Below, in pieces: positions 1 to 7,611 of a DNA stretch of 11,884 nucleotides. The notes beneath the pieces are model-generated. The model had not been told where the DNA came from. It saw only the letters and a list, made by a program, of their open reading frames with translations, and did no database searches. Location of the stretch: NCBI GenBank assembly GCA_028865155.1, contig JAGWKW010000022.1, positions 1 through 11,884 on the forward strand, written 5' to 3'. Position numbers and translations under genes: made by a program. Position 1 is the stretch's first letter; each line of letters begins with the position of its first letter. The stretch comes from Alphaproteobacteria bacterium. GTDB taxonomy: Bacteria; Pseudomonadota; Alphaproteobacteria; UBA9219.

Positions 1-392
1 CGGTCGTTGCCATATTCTACGACGAGGAAACGCCTAATGCGCTGTATGACCGTTTGAAGGCGAACGGCTTCAATCTCAAGACGCTTTTCAAATGGGGATA
101 TGGCACAAATCCAGATGCAGGCGTAATCGAAGGGGCAGAAAATTTCGACAAGGTGTTTGCCTATCCGTTGCCGAACGACACAAAACCCGTTTGCACGGAC
201 ATTACCCGCAAGACCGGGCAGGAAGGCAAAGTTTTTGTCGTGGATTTGCGCGAAAAAATCGGGCGTCACGGCAAGCCGTATATTTCCGCCGACAACAAGT
301 GCCTTTTTCCGATGGCTGACGAGTCCGTGTTCGAATATGGCGTGCGCGGCGAACCGCGTGGCATAAAGGCGAAGTTGGCGCCGAAGCCGTAA
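1..392 (+). CDS. 3' end of an unrecognised protein-coding gene (partial)
   Basis: The reading frame is open from base 3 to the TAA at 390-392 and has no stop back to the window edge, so the true start lies upstream. A TTG at 54-56 is in frame, but coding continues before it (residues VVAIFYDEETPNALYDR precede it), so it is unlikely to be the start. The visible 129 or so residues are soluble, with no membrane segment and no motif I recognise. The C-terminal part is rich in Lys, Gly and Asp and has two cysteines far apart. It ends one base before the convergent dprA stop, leaving no room for a dedicated terminator. Codon use resembles the neighbours. Real coding is likely because the frame is long, ends cleanly against dprA and has balanced composition. 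Function unknown. Confidence 0.7.
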   Translation, partial: VVAIFYDEETPNALYDRLKANGFNLKTLFKWGYGTNPDAGVIEGAENFDKVFAYPLPNDTKPVCTDITRKTGQEGKVFVVDLREKIGRHGKPYISADNKCLFPMADESVFEYGVRGEPRGIKAKLAPKP

Positions 393-393
393 A

Positions 394-1506
394 CTATCCG
401 ATCAATACGACCCTATGCCCCGCCTGCCGTTCGATCCGCCCTGCCAATTCCAGTTCCAGCAGCACGGTTAACACGACAGCGGCGGGCAGGGCGAGGCTGC
501 GGGCAAGCTCGTCGATGGAAACGGGCGACGGGCTAAGATTTTCCAAAATGACATCCCGTGCCGCGTCGATGGCGACATCGTCCGGCATCGCTTCCGGCGC
601 GCCAAAATCGCCGCCTTCCGGTTCGGCCAGCCGTCGCGGCATGGCATGGATGTGGTTCAGGATGTCGGTCGCACTTTCGGTCAGAACCGCACCCTGCCGG
701 ATCAAATCATTGGTTCCGCCGCAGCGCGGGTCGAGCGGCGAACCCGGCACGGCGAACACCTCGCGCCCCTGTTCGAGCGCCATCCGCGCCGTGATCAGCG
801 AGCCGGATTTCTGCGCCGCCTCGACCACCACGACGCCTAAGCTCAAACCTGAAATAATCCGATTACGCCTCGGAAAAAGCTTGGAAAACGGTTCGACGCC
901 CAGCGGCATGTCGGACAGGATGCAGCCCGTTTCCGCAATCCGGTCGTAAAGTTTCTGGTTCTCCTGCGGGTACACGACATCGACCCCGCCCGCCAGAACG
1001 GCAATGGTTCCGGTCGGCAAGGCGGCTTCATGCGCCGCCGTATCGATGCCGCGCGCAAGGCCCGAAACCACAACGATATTCTGCGCGCCCAAATCGCGGG
1101 CGAGCATCTCGGCCATCTTGCGCCCGTTCAGCGACGCGTTGCGTGCGCCGACGATGCCGATGCCGCGCTTGTTCAAAAGGGAAACATGCCCGCGTGCGGC
1201 AATGATCGGCGGCGCATCTTCGATGGCAGCCAGCGCTTCGGGATAATCGGGTTCGCCCCACGCGATGAAAGCGATGTTCAGTTTCTTCGCGCGCGCAATC
1301 TCGTCGTCGATTTCGGCCACCGCCGGGATTTTGAAATTCTTCTTGCCGCCGCGCGCCGCCAGTTGCGGCAAGGCGTCAAGCGCGGCGCGCGCCGACCCGT
1401 ACCGTCGCAGCAACTGCCGGAAGGTGATGGGGCCGACATTTTCAGTGCGGGAAAGGCGCAGCCAGTCGCGTTTCTCAGTCTCGCTCAGGGGGCGGGGAGG
1501 GGTCAT
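394..1506 (-). CDS. dprA: DNA-processing protein DprA (Smf family)
   Basis: DprA binds single-stranded DNA entering during natural transformation and loads RecA on it; the family is also widespread in bacteria not known to be competent. The 370-residue protein has an N-terminal helical (SAM/HhH-like) region at about 10-60. The Rossmann-like DprA core spans about 80-285 and shows the hallmark strings GIVGARNAS (117-125), VVSGLARGIDTAAH (146-159), FPRRNRIISG (211-220) and SGSLITARMALEQGREVFAVPG (in two parts, 234-255). A C-terminal winged-helix (DML1-like) domain covers about 312-370. The length is normal for three-domain DprA. The ATG at 1506 lies inside the end of plsY (32-base overlap), with no clear ribosome-binding site, so translational coupling is likely. 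It is the last gene of the pyrB operon. Its TAG stop is one base from the convergent upstream gene. Confidence 0.95.
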   Translation of the reverse strand: MTPPRPLSETEKRDWLRLSRTENVGPITFRQLLRRYGSARAALDALPQLAARGGKKNFKIPAVAEIDDEIARAKKLNIAFIAWGEPDYPEALAAIEDAPPIIAARGHVSLLNKRGIGIVGARNASLNGRKMAEMLARDLGAQNIVVVSGLARGIDTAAHEAALPTGTIAVLAGGVDVVYPQENQKLYDRIAETGCILSDMPLGVEPFSKLFPRRNRIISGLSLGVVVVEAAQKSGSLITARMALEQGREVFAVPGSPLDPRCGGTNDLIRQGAVLTESATDILNHIHAMPRRLAEPEGGDFGAPEAMPDDVAIDAARDVILENLSPSPVSIDELARSLALPAAVVLTVLLELELAGRIERQAGHRVVLIG

Positions 1507-2086
1507 CTTTATGCCCGATCTTCGGCTCGGTATGCAGGAAAAGGCGGCGTATATTCGCGCGGTGGCGAAGGAAAATCAGCGCGGCCATCGCCAGCACGAG
1601 CATGGCCAGATCGGCGCGCCCGAACGCAATGACCCAAAGCGGCGCAGTACCGAACGCAACCAAAGCGGCGAGCGAGGAGATGCGGAACCGCTTGGCCATA
1701 ATCAGCCAGACCAACGTAACGGCAATGCCCGCAAGTCCGTTCAGCCCCAGCAACGCGCCGATGCCGGTCGCGACGCCCTTGCCGCCCTTGAAGCGCAGCC
1801 AGACCGGAAACATATGGCCCAGTAACGCGCCGATGGCCGCAATCGCTGCGCCAGGGCCCGGCATGACATGTTGCGCGATCAGCACGGCGGCCAGCCCTTT
1901 AAGCCCGTCAAGAAACAAAGTCAGCGCAGCGATTTTTTTATTTCCGGTGCGAAGAACATTGGTCGCCCCGATATTGCCGGAACCTATCGCGCGTATATCC
2001 CCCAGCCCGGCAACCCGCGTCAGCAAAAGCCCGAACGGAATGCTGCCGAGCAGATAGGCGAAGACGAAAACAGCCGCGAGCATCAT
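1475..2086 (-). CDS. plsY: Glycerol-3-phosphate acyltransferase PlsY
   Basis: This inner-membrane enzyme transfers the acyl group from acyl-phosphate (made by PlsX) to sn-glycerol-3-phosphate, giving lysophosphatidic acid, the first step of phospholipid synthesis. The 203-residue protein is very hydrophobic, with about five membrane segments (near 2-22, 53-72, 79-97, 107-130 and 138-172). All three family signatures are visible: GSGNIGATN (35-43), the glycine-rich FKGGKGVATG (99-108) and HRANIRRL (175-182). The start is supported by GGAG at 2095-2098, eight bases before the ATG. The ATG overlaps the stop of the upstream VOC gene as ATGA (2083-2086). A second in-frame ATG follows immediately, so the first residue could be either Met. 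The charged C-terminal tail of about 20 residues overlaps the dprA start. Confidence 0.96.
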   Translation of the reverse strand: MMLAAVFVFAYLLGSIPFGLLLTRVAGLGDIRAIGSGNIGATNVLRTGNKKIAALTLFLDGLKGLAAVLIAQHVMPGPGAAIAAIGALLGHMFPVWLRFKGGKGVATGIGALLGLNGLAGIAVTLVWLIMAKRFRISSLAALVAFGTAPLWVIAFGRADLAMLVLAMAALIFLRHRANIRRLFLHTEPKIGHKDDPSPPPERD

Positions 2087-2529
2087 TGCGTATTCTCCAT
2101 GGCTTCAATTTCCTGCGCCGTTTTTGCGCCGAGATCTTGCGCAAAACGAAGAAGATAACCGTCGGGATCCTGAACGATGAATTGTCGGTTGCCGACATAG
2201 GCGGTGTCTTTACGATACCATTTATCTTCGAGGGGAAGAAAAAATTCGTATCCGGCCCGTTGCAGGGAATCGTGAAGGGTTTGCGCGTCCGAAGCCGCAA
2301 TCTGGAAATTGATGCCGCGTCCGAAAGGATAGGCCAACTCCCCGGAAATCCATTCGCGTGCTGCCCCAAGTTCTTCGATCATGATCTGGGAGCCTTCGCG
2401 TTCCAGATAGGCAAACCTTTCTTCCGGGCGCTGATACAGGGCGGTAAAGCCAAGCTTCGCCGTATAGAAATCGAACGTGCGCTCGAAGTCGGAGCAATAA
2501 AGTTCGGGGACGAGGCCTTTAAGCGCCAT
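2083..2529 (-). CDS. VOC-superfamily protein (bleomycin-resistance/glyoxalase-like)
   Basis: This 148-residue protein has the paired beta-alpha-beta-beta-beta layout of the vicinal oxygen chelate fold. The first module is about residues 4-55 (LVPELYCSDFERTFDFYTAKLGF) and the second about 72-130, ending in the typical FIVQDPDGYLLRF (117-129). Sequence style is closest to the bleomycin-resistance-protein branch, small dimeric proteins that often bind drugs or lack a known substrate. I do not see a clear set of metal ligands, so an enzymatic role is not claimed. The frame extends upstream to 2742, but that stretch is inside pyrB and looks non-coding. The ATG at 2529 is favoured by AGGA at 2538-2541 and by the fold starting there. 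It overlaps the pyrB stop by 11 bases and the plsY start by 4, so it is co-translated with both. Its biological role in this operon is unknown. Confidence 0.9.
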   Translation of the reverse strand: MALKGLVPELYCSDFERTFDFYTAKLGFTALYQRPEERFAYLEREGSQIMIEELGAAREWISGELAYPFGRGINFQIAASDAQTLHDSLQRAGYEFFLPLEDKWYRKDTAYVGNRQFIVQDPDGYLLRFAQDLGAKTAQEIEAMENTQ

Positions 2530-3469
2530 GGCCGTTTTCCTGTCCGGACAGCAGCAAATCCAGCACGGCCATGCGCACGGCGACGCCCATCTCGACCTGT
2601 TCGCGGATGACGCTGCGTTCCGGGTCGTCGGCCAGCTCGTCGGTGATCTCGACGCCGCGATTGGCGGGGCCGGGATGCATGACGATGGCGTCGGGTTTTG
2701 CCGCGCCGATGCGCGTATGGTCGAGGCGATAGGCGCGCGCATAATCGTCGGTGTCGATTTTCTGTTCGCTTGCGCCGATGCGTTCGCGCTGGATGCGCAG
2801 CGCCATCACGACATCCGCACCAGCCAATCCCTTCTGCATGTCATCGGAGCATTCGACATTCAGGTTGCCGAAATTCGGCAGGGCAAAAACGGGCGGGGCG
2901 ACCAGCCGCACCTTCGCGCCCAGTTTGGCCAACAGCACCGCATTCGACCGTGCCACGCGGCTGTGCGCGACATCGCCGCAAATCGCGACCGTCAAACCGT
3001 CGATCTTCTTTTTGTGCCGCAAAATCGTCAGCGCGTCGAGCAGCGCCTGTGTCGGATGCTCGTTCTTCCCGTCGCCCGCATTGATGATATGCGCCTTGAC
3101 ATGCGGTGCGACGAAATGCGGCGCGCCGTCTTCGTTATGGCGCATGACGATGCCGTCGATCTGCATCGCGTCGAGCGTCAGCACGGTGTCGAGCAGCGTC
3201 TCGCCTTTTTTGATCGAGCTTGTCTCGACGGGGATATTGACCGTATCGGCGCCGAGCCGCTTGGCCGCCAGTTCGAACGAAGCGCGGGTGCGGGTCGAAT
3301 CCTCGAAAAACAGGTTGATGATGGCCTTGCCCTTCAGCCGGTCGCAGGTTTTGTTCGCGCTGCGGTTCTGGGCTGCATAGCGCGCCGCGAGGTCGAGGAT
3401 GGCCTCGATATCGGCTTTGGACAGCCGTTCGATGTCGAGCAGATGGCGATGGGCAAAGACGGAAGACAT
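2519..3469 (-). CDS. pyrB: Aspartate carbamoyltransferase catalytic subunit PyrB
   Basis: PyrB condenses carbamoyl phosphate with aspartate to give carbamoyl-aspartate, the committed step of de novo pyrimidine synthesis. From the chosen start it is 316 residues, the normal length. The carbamoyl-phosphate loop STRTR is at 58-62 and the SSIKKGE loop at 84-90. HPTQALLD follows at 138-145, GDVAHSRVARSN at 165-176, and the aspartate-domain MHPGPANRGVE at 264-274. No regulatory subunit (pyrI) is nearby. An in-frame ATG at 3514 would add 15 residues (YHYYHVPP-like) that do not resemble the family and would start inside the putative -10 element, so 3469 is preferred. No convincing ribosome-binding site precedes either start. 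It is the first gene of the minus-strand operon and is divergent from pyrC, which encodes the next pathway step. Confidence 0.96.
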   Translation of the reverse strand: MSSVFAHRHLLDIERLSKADIEAILDLAARYAAQNRSANKTCDRLKGKAIINLFFEDSTRTRASFELAAKRLGADTVNIPVETSSIKKGETLLDTVLTLDAMQIDGIVMRHNEDGAPHFVAPHVKAHIINAGDGKNEHPTQALLDALTILRHKKKIDGLTVAICGDVAHSRVARSNAVLLAKLGAKVRLVAPPVFALPNFGNLNVECSDDMQKGLAGADVVMALRIQRERIGASEQKIDTDDYARAYRLDHTRIGAAKPDAIVMHPGPANRGVEITDELADDPERSVIREQVEMGVAVRMAVLDLLLSGQENGHGA

Positions 3470-3512
3470 TGGCGGAACGTGGTAATAGTGGTACGAAGGG
3501 GTGGCGCACAAC

Positions 3513-3518
3513 ATAATA
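3513..3518 (-). promoter_or_regulatory. Possible -10 element for pyrB
   Basis: On the minus strand this hexamer reads TATTAT (five of six matches to TATAAT). Transcription would start near 3506, giving a leader of about 37 bases to the pyrB ATG at 3469. No good -35 is found at 16-18 bases upstream, where the left arm of the palindromic element lies. A TTGACG hexamer on the same strand (3522-3527) is far too close to serve. The call is tentative. If correct, it rules out the longer pyrB start at 3514 and puts the repeat element inside or directly against the promoter. Confidence 0.3.
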
Positions 3519-3527
3519 CACCGTCAA

Positions 3528-3618
3528 CTTGAAAACCCGAAAAAGTTTTTGGCCGCGCCCATTTGGTTTTGTTAAGTTCTTTCGTCACGGCGACGAAAAA
3601 CTTTTTCGGGTTTTCAAG
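3528..3618. repeat. Copy 1 of a 91-bp palindromic repeat element (perfect 23-bp arms)
   Basis: The arms at 3528-3550 and 3596-3618 are exact inverted complements over 23 bases, built from TTGAAAACCCG followed by the core AAAAAGTTTTT. The loop is 45 bases (3551-3595). Pairing may extend outward, since CCGTC at 3521-3525 is complementary to GACGG at 3621-3625 after a two-base mismatch on each side. The element fills the middle of the 175-base gap between the divergent pyrB and pyrC starts. A second copy is at about 7612-7702 in the opposite orientation. There the arms share TTGAAAACCC, AAAAAGTTTTT and GCCGC, and the loops share GCCGC, TTGGT, GTT, TTCTTT and CGGCG in the same order. No target-site duplication is evident and no ORF fits inside. 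It resembles REP/MITE-type dispersed elements. Confidence 0.88.
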
Positions 3619-3644
3619 CGGACGGACAATAGCACAGGTTATCC

Positions 3645-4694
3645 ATGCCGGAAACGACGATTGTTATCCCCAAACCCGACGACTGGCACGTCCATTTGCG
3701 CGACGGCGCGATGCTGCGCGCGGTGCTGCCCTATACGGCGCGGAGCTTCGTGCGCGCCATCGTCATGCCTAATTTGCGCCCCCCGGTTACGACGTCAAAA
3801 GCCGTCGCCGCTTACCGCGACCAAATTCTGGCGCTGTTGCCACCCGGTTCGGGGTTCACGCCATTGATGACGCTGTACCTCACCGACGCGACCGATGCGG
3901 ACGATCTCGCGCAAGGCCATGCGGATGGAATCGTAACCGCCGCCAAGCTTTACCCGGCCAACGCCACGACCAATGCCGAGCATGGCGTTTCCGACGTCAA
4001 AAAAATCTACCCGGTTCTGGAGCGGATGCAGAAAATCGGCATGCCGCTTCTGGTTCATGGCGAAACGGTCGGCAAGGACATCGATATTTTCGACCGCGAA
4101 GCCGTCTTTATCGACCGGACGCTGATCCCGTTGCGCCGCGATTTCCCCGAACTCAAAATCGTGTTCGAACATATCACGACCGAACAGGCGGCTTCCTATG
4201 TCGCCGAAAACGGCGGCAAGACGCTGGCCGCGACGATCACGCCGCACCATCTTCATGTCAACCGCAACGCGATGTTCGCGGGCGGCATCCGTCCGCATTA
4301 TTACTGCCTGCCCGTGGCCAAACGCGAACAGCACCGGCAGGCGCTGGTCAAGGCGGCGACGTCGGGCAAGCCGATGTTTTTCCTCGGCACCGACACGGCG
4401 CCGCACGCCGACACGGCGAAAGAATCCGCCTGCGGCTGCGCAGGGATTTTCTGCGCGCCGCAAGCCTTGGAACTTTACGCGCAATGTTTCGACGATGCGG
4501 GCAAAATCGCAAATTTCGAAATTTTCGCCAGCCGCAACGGCCCGGCTTTCTACGGCTTTCCGGTCAATGCGGAAAAAGTGACGCTGCAAAAACAAACTGC
4601 GCCGATAGAAATCGCCGCGCCAATCGAAACCGCAGACGGGCAATGCATCACGCCTTTCGTTCCGCCGTCGCCGTTGATGTGGAAAATCGTCTGA
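3645..4694 (+). CDS. pyrC: Dihydroorotase, class II (PyrC)
   Basis: PyrC is a cytosolic binuclear-zinc amidohydrolase that cyclises carbamoyl-aspartate to dihydroorotate, the step after PyrB. At 349 residues it matches the E. coli-type class II enzyme in length and sequence. Visible metal-site residues are H15 and H17 (DWHVHLRD), the lysine that is carboxylated in this family, K101 (KLYPANATTN), H138 (LLVHGE), H176 (FEHIT) and the catalytic D250 (FLGTDTAPH). The conserved ITPHHL is at 198-203. All catalytic positions are present, so it should be active. The ATG at 3645 follows a weak CAGG (3635-3638). The gene is the first of a plus-strand operon with rluC one base downstream, and it is divergent from pyrB across the palindromic repeat. 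Many alphaproteobacteria instead have a class I-type pyrC directly after pyrB. Confidence 0.97.
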   Translation: MPETTIVIPKPDDWHVHLRDGAMLRAVLPYTARSFVRAIVMPNLRPPVTTSKAVAAYRDQILALLPPGSGFTPLMTLYLTDATDADDLAQGHADGIVTAAKLYPANATTNAEHGVSDVKKIYPVLERMQKIGMPLLVHGETVGKDIDIFDREAVFIDRTLIPLRRDFPELKIVFEHITTEQAASYVAENGGKTLAATITPHHLHVNRNAMFAGGIRPHYYCLPVAKREQHRQALVKAATSGKPMFFLGTDTAPHADTAKESACGCAGIFCAPQALELYAQCFDDAGKIANFEIFASRNGPAFYGFPVNAEKVTLQKQTAPIEIAAPIETADGQCITPFVPPSPLMWKIV

Positions 4695-4695
4695 C

Positions 4696-5664
4696 ATGTC
4701 CAAACTTCAAACGCGCGAAGTCGAAAGCGATGAAGCCGGCATCAGGCTCGACCGGTGGTTCAAACGGCATTTCCCGGACGTAACCCACGGCCAGTTGCAG
4801 AAAATGCTGCGCACCGGGCAGGTGCGCGTCGAGGGCAAACGCGCCGAAACCGGCACGCGGCTCGAAGCCGGGCAGGGCATCCGCGTTCCGCCGCAGGCCG
4901 CCGCACCGCAGAAAACCGAAAAGACGCAAAAATCCGCGCGCGACGCGAACGACATTAAAAAACTCATCCTGTTCGAAGACGACGACGTTCTGGTGCTGAA
5001 CAAACCGGCAGGGTTGGCGGTGCAGGGCGGCACCGGCATCCGCGACAGCATCGATGCCATGCTCGCCGCGCTTTCTTCGCCCAAGCACGGTAAACCGAAA
5101 CTCGTCCACCGCCTCGACCGCGACACGAGCGGCATCCTTCTTGTCGCCAAAACGCCATTCGCCGCGACAAGGCTGACGGAGTCTTTCCGCCGCCGCGATA
5201 CGCAGAAAATCTACTGGGGCGTCACGCTGGGTGTGCCCAAGCCGGAAAAAGGCCGCATCGAAACCGCGCTTATCCGGCGCGGCGAAAAAATGGAAATCGT
5301 CGGGCCGAAAACCGAAGGCGCGAAAAACGCCGTCACGCTGTATCAGATTATGGAAAAAGCGCGCGCGCAGGCGGCATTCGTCGCGATGTGGCCGGTGACA
5401 GGGCGTACGCACCAGCTTCGCGTCCATATGGCAAGCCTCGGCGCACCGCTGATCGGCGACCGTATGTATGGCGAAGCGTTGCCCGAAACCATGCCTGCCG
5501 ATGAATTAGGCAAGGGCTTGCACCTTCATGCGCGCCGCATCATAATTCCGCACCCGCGCCGGGGTATCATCGACGCGACGGCTCCGCTGGGGCCGGACAT
5601 GCGCAAAACATGGAAATGGTTCGGCTTTGACGCTAACGCCGACGCCGACTTCTCGGAGGCTTAA
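4696..5664 (+). CDS. rluC: RluC/RluD-family rRNA pseudouridine synthase
   Basis: This enzyme isomerises specific uridines in RNA to pseudouridine; RluC acts on 23S rRNA positions 955/2504/2580 (E. coli numbering) and RluD on 1911/1915/1917. The 322-residue protein has an N-terminal S4 RNA-binding domain (about 13-66; IRLDRWFKRHFP...QKMLRTGQVRVEG). A Lys/Ala-rich linker spans about 66-88, and the catalytic domain about 90-300. The catalytic loop HRLDRDTSG is at 138-146, with Asp141 the predicted nucleophile, and GRTHQLRVHMA at 236-246. The S4 domain and overall pattern favour RluC over RluD, but the target sites cannot be proved from sequence. The start codon is one base after the pyrC stop, so the two are co-transcribed. 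The Ala/Asp-rich tail (DANADADFSEA) looks unstructured. Confidence 0.9.
   Translation: MSKLQTREVESDEAGIRLDRWFKRHFPDVTHGQLQKMLRTGQVRVEGKRAETGTRLEAGQGIRVPPQAAAPQKTEKTQKSARDANDIKKLILFEDDDVLVLNKPAGLAVQGGTGIRDSIDAMLAALSSPKHGKPKLVHRLDRDTSGILLVAKTPFAATRLTESFRRRDTQKIYWGVTLGVPKPEKGRIETALIRRGEKMEIVGPKTEGAKNAVTLYQIMEKARAQAAFVAMWPVTGRTHQLRVHMASLGAPLIGDRMYGEALPETMPADELGKGLHLHARRIIIPHPRRGIIDATAPLGPDMRKTWKWFGFDANADADFSEA
5655..5659 (+). promoter_or_regulatory. Ribosome-binding site of the AsmA-family gene
   Basis: GGAGG lies eight bases before the ATG at 5668, inside the last codons of rluC. It is one of the strongest Shine-Dalgarno matches in the window and fixes the start of the downstream gene. Confidence 0.8.
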
Positions 5665-5667
5665 AGC

Positions 5668-7596
5668 ATGAAAACCCTGTTCAAGATCATCGCCACTCTG
5701 GTCGTCCTCGTCGTCGTGGTTTTCGCCGGCCTGTCGATTTTCATCCATACGCTCGACGCCAACAAATACCGCCCGCAAATCGTCAAGCTGCTCAGCGACA
5801 AAACAGGCCGCAAGGTCGAACTGAACGGGCCCATCGCTTTCTCGCTTAACCTCGGCGGGGTCGACATTTCCATTCAAAACGCATCCATCGGCAATCCGGC
5901 CTGGGCCAGCCGTTCCGACATGGCCAAAATGGGCACATTCGAAATCGGCGTCGGGCTGCTGCCGCTTCTGTCGCATGACATCGAGGTCAAAAGCCTGACC
6001 ATCGAAAACGCCGACATCCTGCTCGAAACCAACGCGGCAGGCCTCCATAACTGGACATTCGGTCCTGCTAAGGAAAAAGCGAAAGAAGAAAAAGCCGCGC
6101 CGTCTGCAAAGAAATCCGGCAGCGCCAGTGCGTCATCGCTCAGCGTCGGCAATGTGCATATCATGAACAGCAGCCTCGCCATGCGCGGCGCGGACGGCAA
6201 AACCAGTTCCTACAAAATCAAAGACCTGACGCTCGACACGCAAGGCGCGGGCGCGGTTCTGGCCTTCACCGGCGACATCGACGGCACGCCTTTGGTCGTC
6301 AACGCCAAGACGGGCATCACCAACCTGCTCGACCTGTCGTCTTTTCCGTTTGACGCGACCCTGACTTATGGCGGGCTTGCGCTGACGGCGCAGGGCAAAG
6401 CCGACCCCAACGCAAGCAAGGCCGACATCACATCCTATACGCTGTCGGCGGGCGGCAGCAAGATCACCGGCCATCTGTCCGCATCATGGGGCGGAGAAAA
6501 ACCCTTTCTGCGCGGCGAAATGCAAAGCGACCGCCTCGATCCGGCGGATTTCAAATCTGCACTGGCCTCGAACAACGCAAACGCGCCTTCCGCAAACGCA
6601 TCGGCTCCTGCATCGTCCGGCCCCAAACGCGTTTTCAGCAGTACACCATTGCCGCTCGCCGCGCTTAAATCCGCCAATGTCGATGTCGGCGTGTCGGTGG
6701 GCGACCTTGTCGTCGGCAAGGGCGACCTTAAAAACGTGACGGCCAAACTGACGCTGGCCAACGGCAACCTGACGCTTGCACCGGTCAAGGCGATGGTCGG
6801 CGGCAAGCCAGTCGAAGCGCAACTCAAGCTCGACGCGTCGCGCAGCCCGGCGCATCTGACGCTCGGCGTCATCGGCAAAGGCGTCGATCTCGGCGCATTG
6901 CAAAAACTCGGCGGCATGTCGCCATTCATGAGCGGCCAGGCCAGCGCAAATATCCAGCTCGAAGGGCAGGGCGACAGCACGCATGCCATCGCCTCCGGCC
7001 TCGACGGCATCGTCACCATCACCGCCGAAAAAGGCGAGATCATGGGCGGCGCCGTCTCCGACATTTCCTCGGCGCTTGCGGCCATATTCGCGCCCAAGGG
7101 CGGAGACTCGGCGATCAACTGCCTCGCGGCGCGCTTCATCGCCAAGAACGGCATTCTCCATGACAACGGCATCCTCGTCGACTCGGCGGCTTCGACCGTC
7201 GCGGGCAAAGGCGGCGTCAATCTCGGCGCCGAAACCGTCGCGCTCGTGCTTCACGCCAAGACCAAGTTGGTCGACATCGGCGGCATCGTACCGCCCTTGA
7301 CCATCGGCGGCACGCTTGCGCAGCCGAGCTATTCGGTCGATGCCGTCGGCGCGGTCAAAAATCTCGTCGGCAACGTTCTCGGCAATCTTGAGAATGGCAA
7401 TGTCGATCTTGCGGGCAACAGCGGCGTGCCGGATATCCAAACCGCGCCCGCGGGACAGAATGCCTGCGTCTACACGCTCGACCATCCCAAGGCGGCGCCG
7501 TCTTCTTCGATTCTGCCTGCGAACCCGGTGGACCGGGCGGGGAAGACGATCAAAAACATCGGCAATTCGCTGATCAAAGGCATATTCGGCCAATAA
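5668..7596 (+). CDS. AsmA-family protein
   Basis: AsmA-family proteins are anchored by one N-terminal membrane helix and extend through the periplasm. Larger relatives (TamB, YhdP, YdbH) move phospholipid towards the outer membrane, and smaller AsmA proteins are implicated in envelope homeostasis. This 642-residue protein has a hydrophobic helix at about 6-27 with a positive N-terminus, matching an uncleaved anchor. The classical AsmA N-terminal region follows (NKYRPQIVKLLSDKTGRKVELNG, about 32-54 in parts). A C-terminal AsmA_2-like domain lies at about 400-560, with GLDGIVTITAEKGEIMGG (444-461). Between them are repeating beta-rich segments and two low-complexity linkers: Lys/Glu/Ala/Ser-rich at about 133-158 and Asn/Ala/Ser-rich at about 300-320. 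It begins three bases after rluC and ends 15 or so bases before repeat copy 2. The precise substrate is unknown. Confidence 0.9.
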   Translation: MKTLFKIIATLVVLVVVVFAGLSIFIHTLDANKYRPQIVKLLSDKTGRKVELNGPIAFSLNLGGVDISIQNASIGNPAWASRSDMAKMGTFEIGVGLLPLLSHDIEVKSLTIENADILLETNAAGLHNWTFGPAKEKAKEEKAAPSAKKSGSASASSLSVGNVHIMNSSLAMRGADGKTSSYKIKDLTLDTQGAGAVLAFTGDIDGTPLVVNAKTGITNLLDLSSFPFDATLTYGGLALTAQGKADPNASKADITSYTLSAGGSKITGHLSASWGGEKPFLRGEMQSDRLDPADFKSALASNNANAPSANASAPASSGPKRVFSSTPLPLAALKSANVDVGVSVGDLVVGKGDLKNVTAKLTLANGNLTLAPVKAMVGGKPVEAQLKLDASRSPAHLTLGVIGKGVDLGALQKLGGMSPFMSGQASANIQLEGQGDSTHAIASGLDGIVTITAEKGEIMGGAVSDISSALAAIFAPKGGDSAINCLAARFIAKNGILHDNGILVDSAASTVAGKGGVNLGAETVALVLHAKTKLVDIGGIVPPLTIGGTLAQPSYSVDAVGAVKNLVGNVLGNLENGNVDLAGNSGVPDIQTAPAGQNACVYTLDHPKAAPSSSILPANPVDRAGKTIKNIGNSLIKGIFGQ

Positions 7597-7611
7597 TCTA
7601 TACCGTGCCGT

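Noticed and set aside
2530..2742. N-terminal extension of the VOC protein
   Set aside because: These 71 residues are read from inside pyrB in another frame and are Ser/Pro/Arg/Cys-rich. The VOC fold and an AGGA ribosome-binding site indicate the ATG at 2529.
3470..3514. Longer pyrB start at 3514
   Set aside because: The extra 15 residues do not look like the family's N-terminus, and the ATG overlaps a -10-like TATTAT.
2528..3532. Plus-strand open frame of 334 codons antisense to pyrB
   Set aside because: pyrB has every catalytic motif on the other strand; the plus-strand translation has shadow-like composition and no domain.
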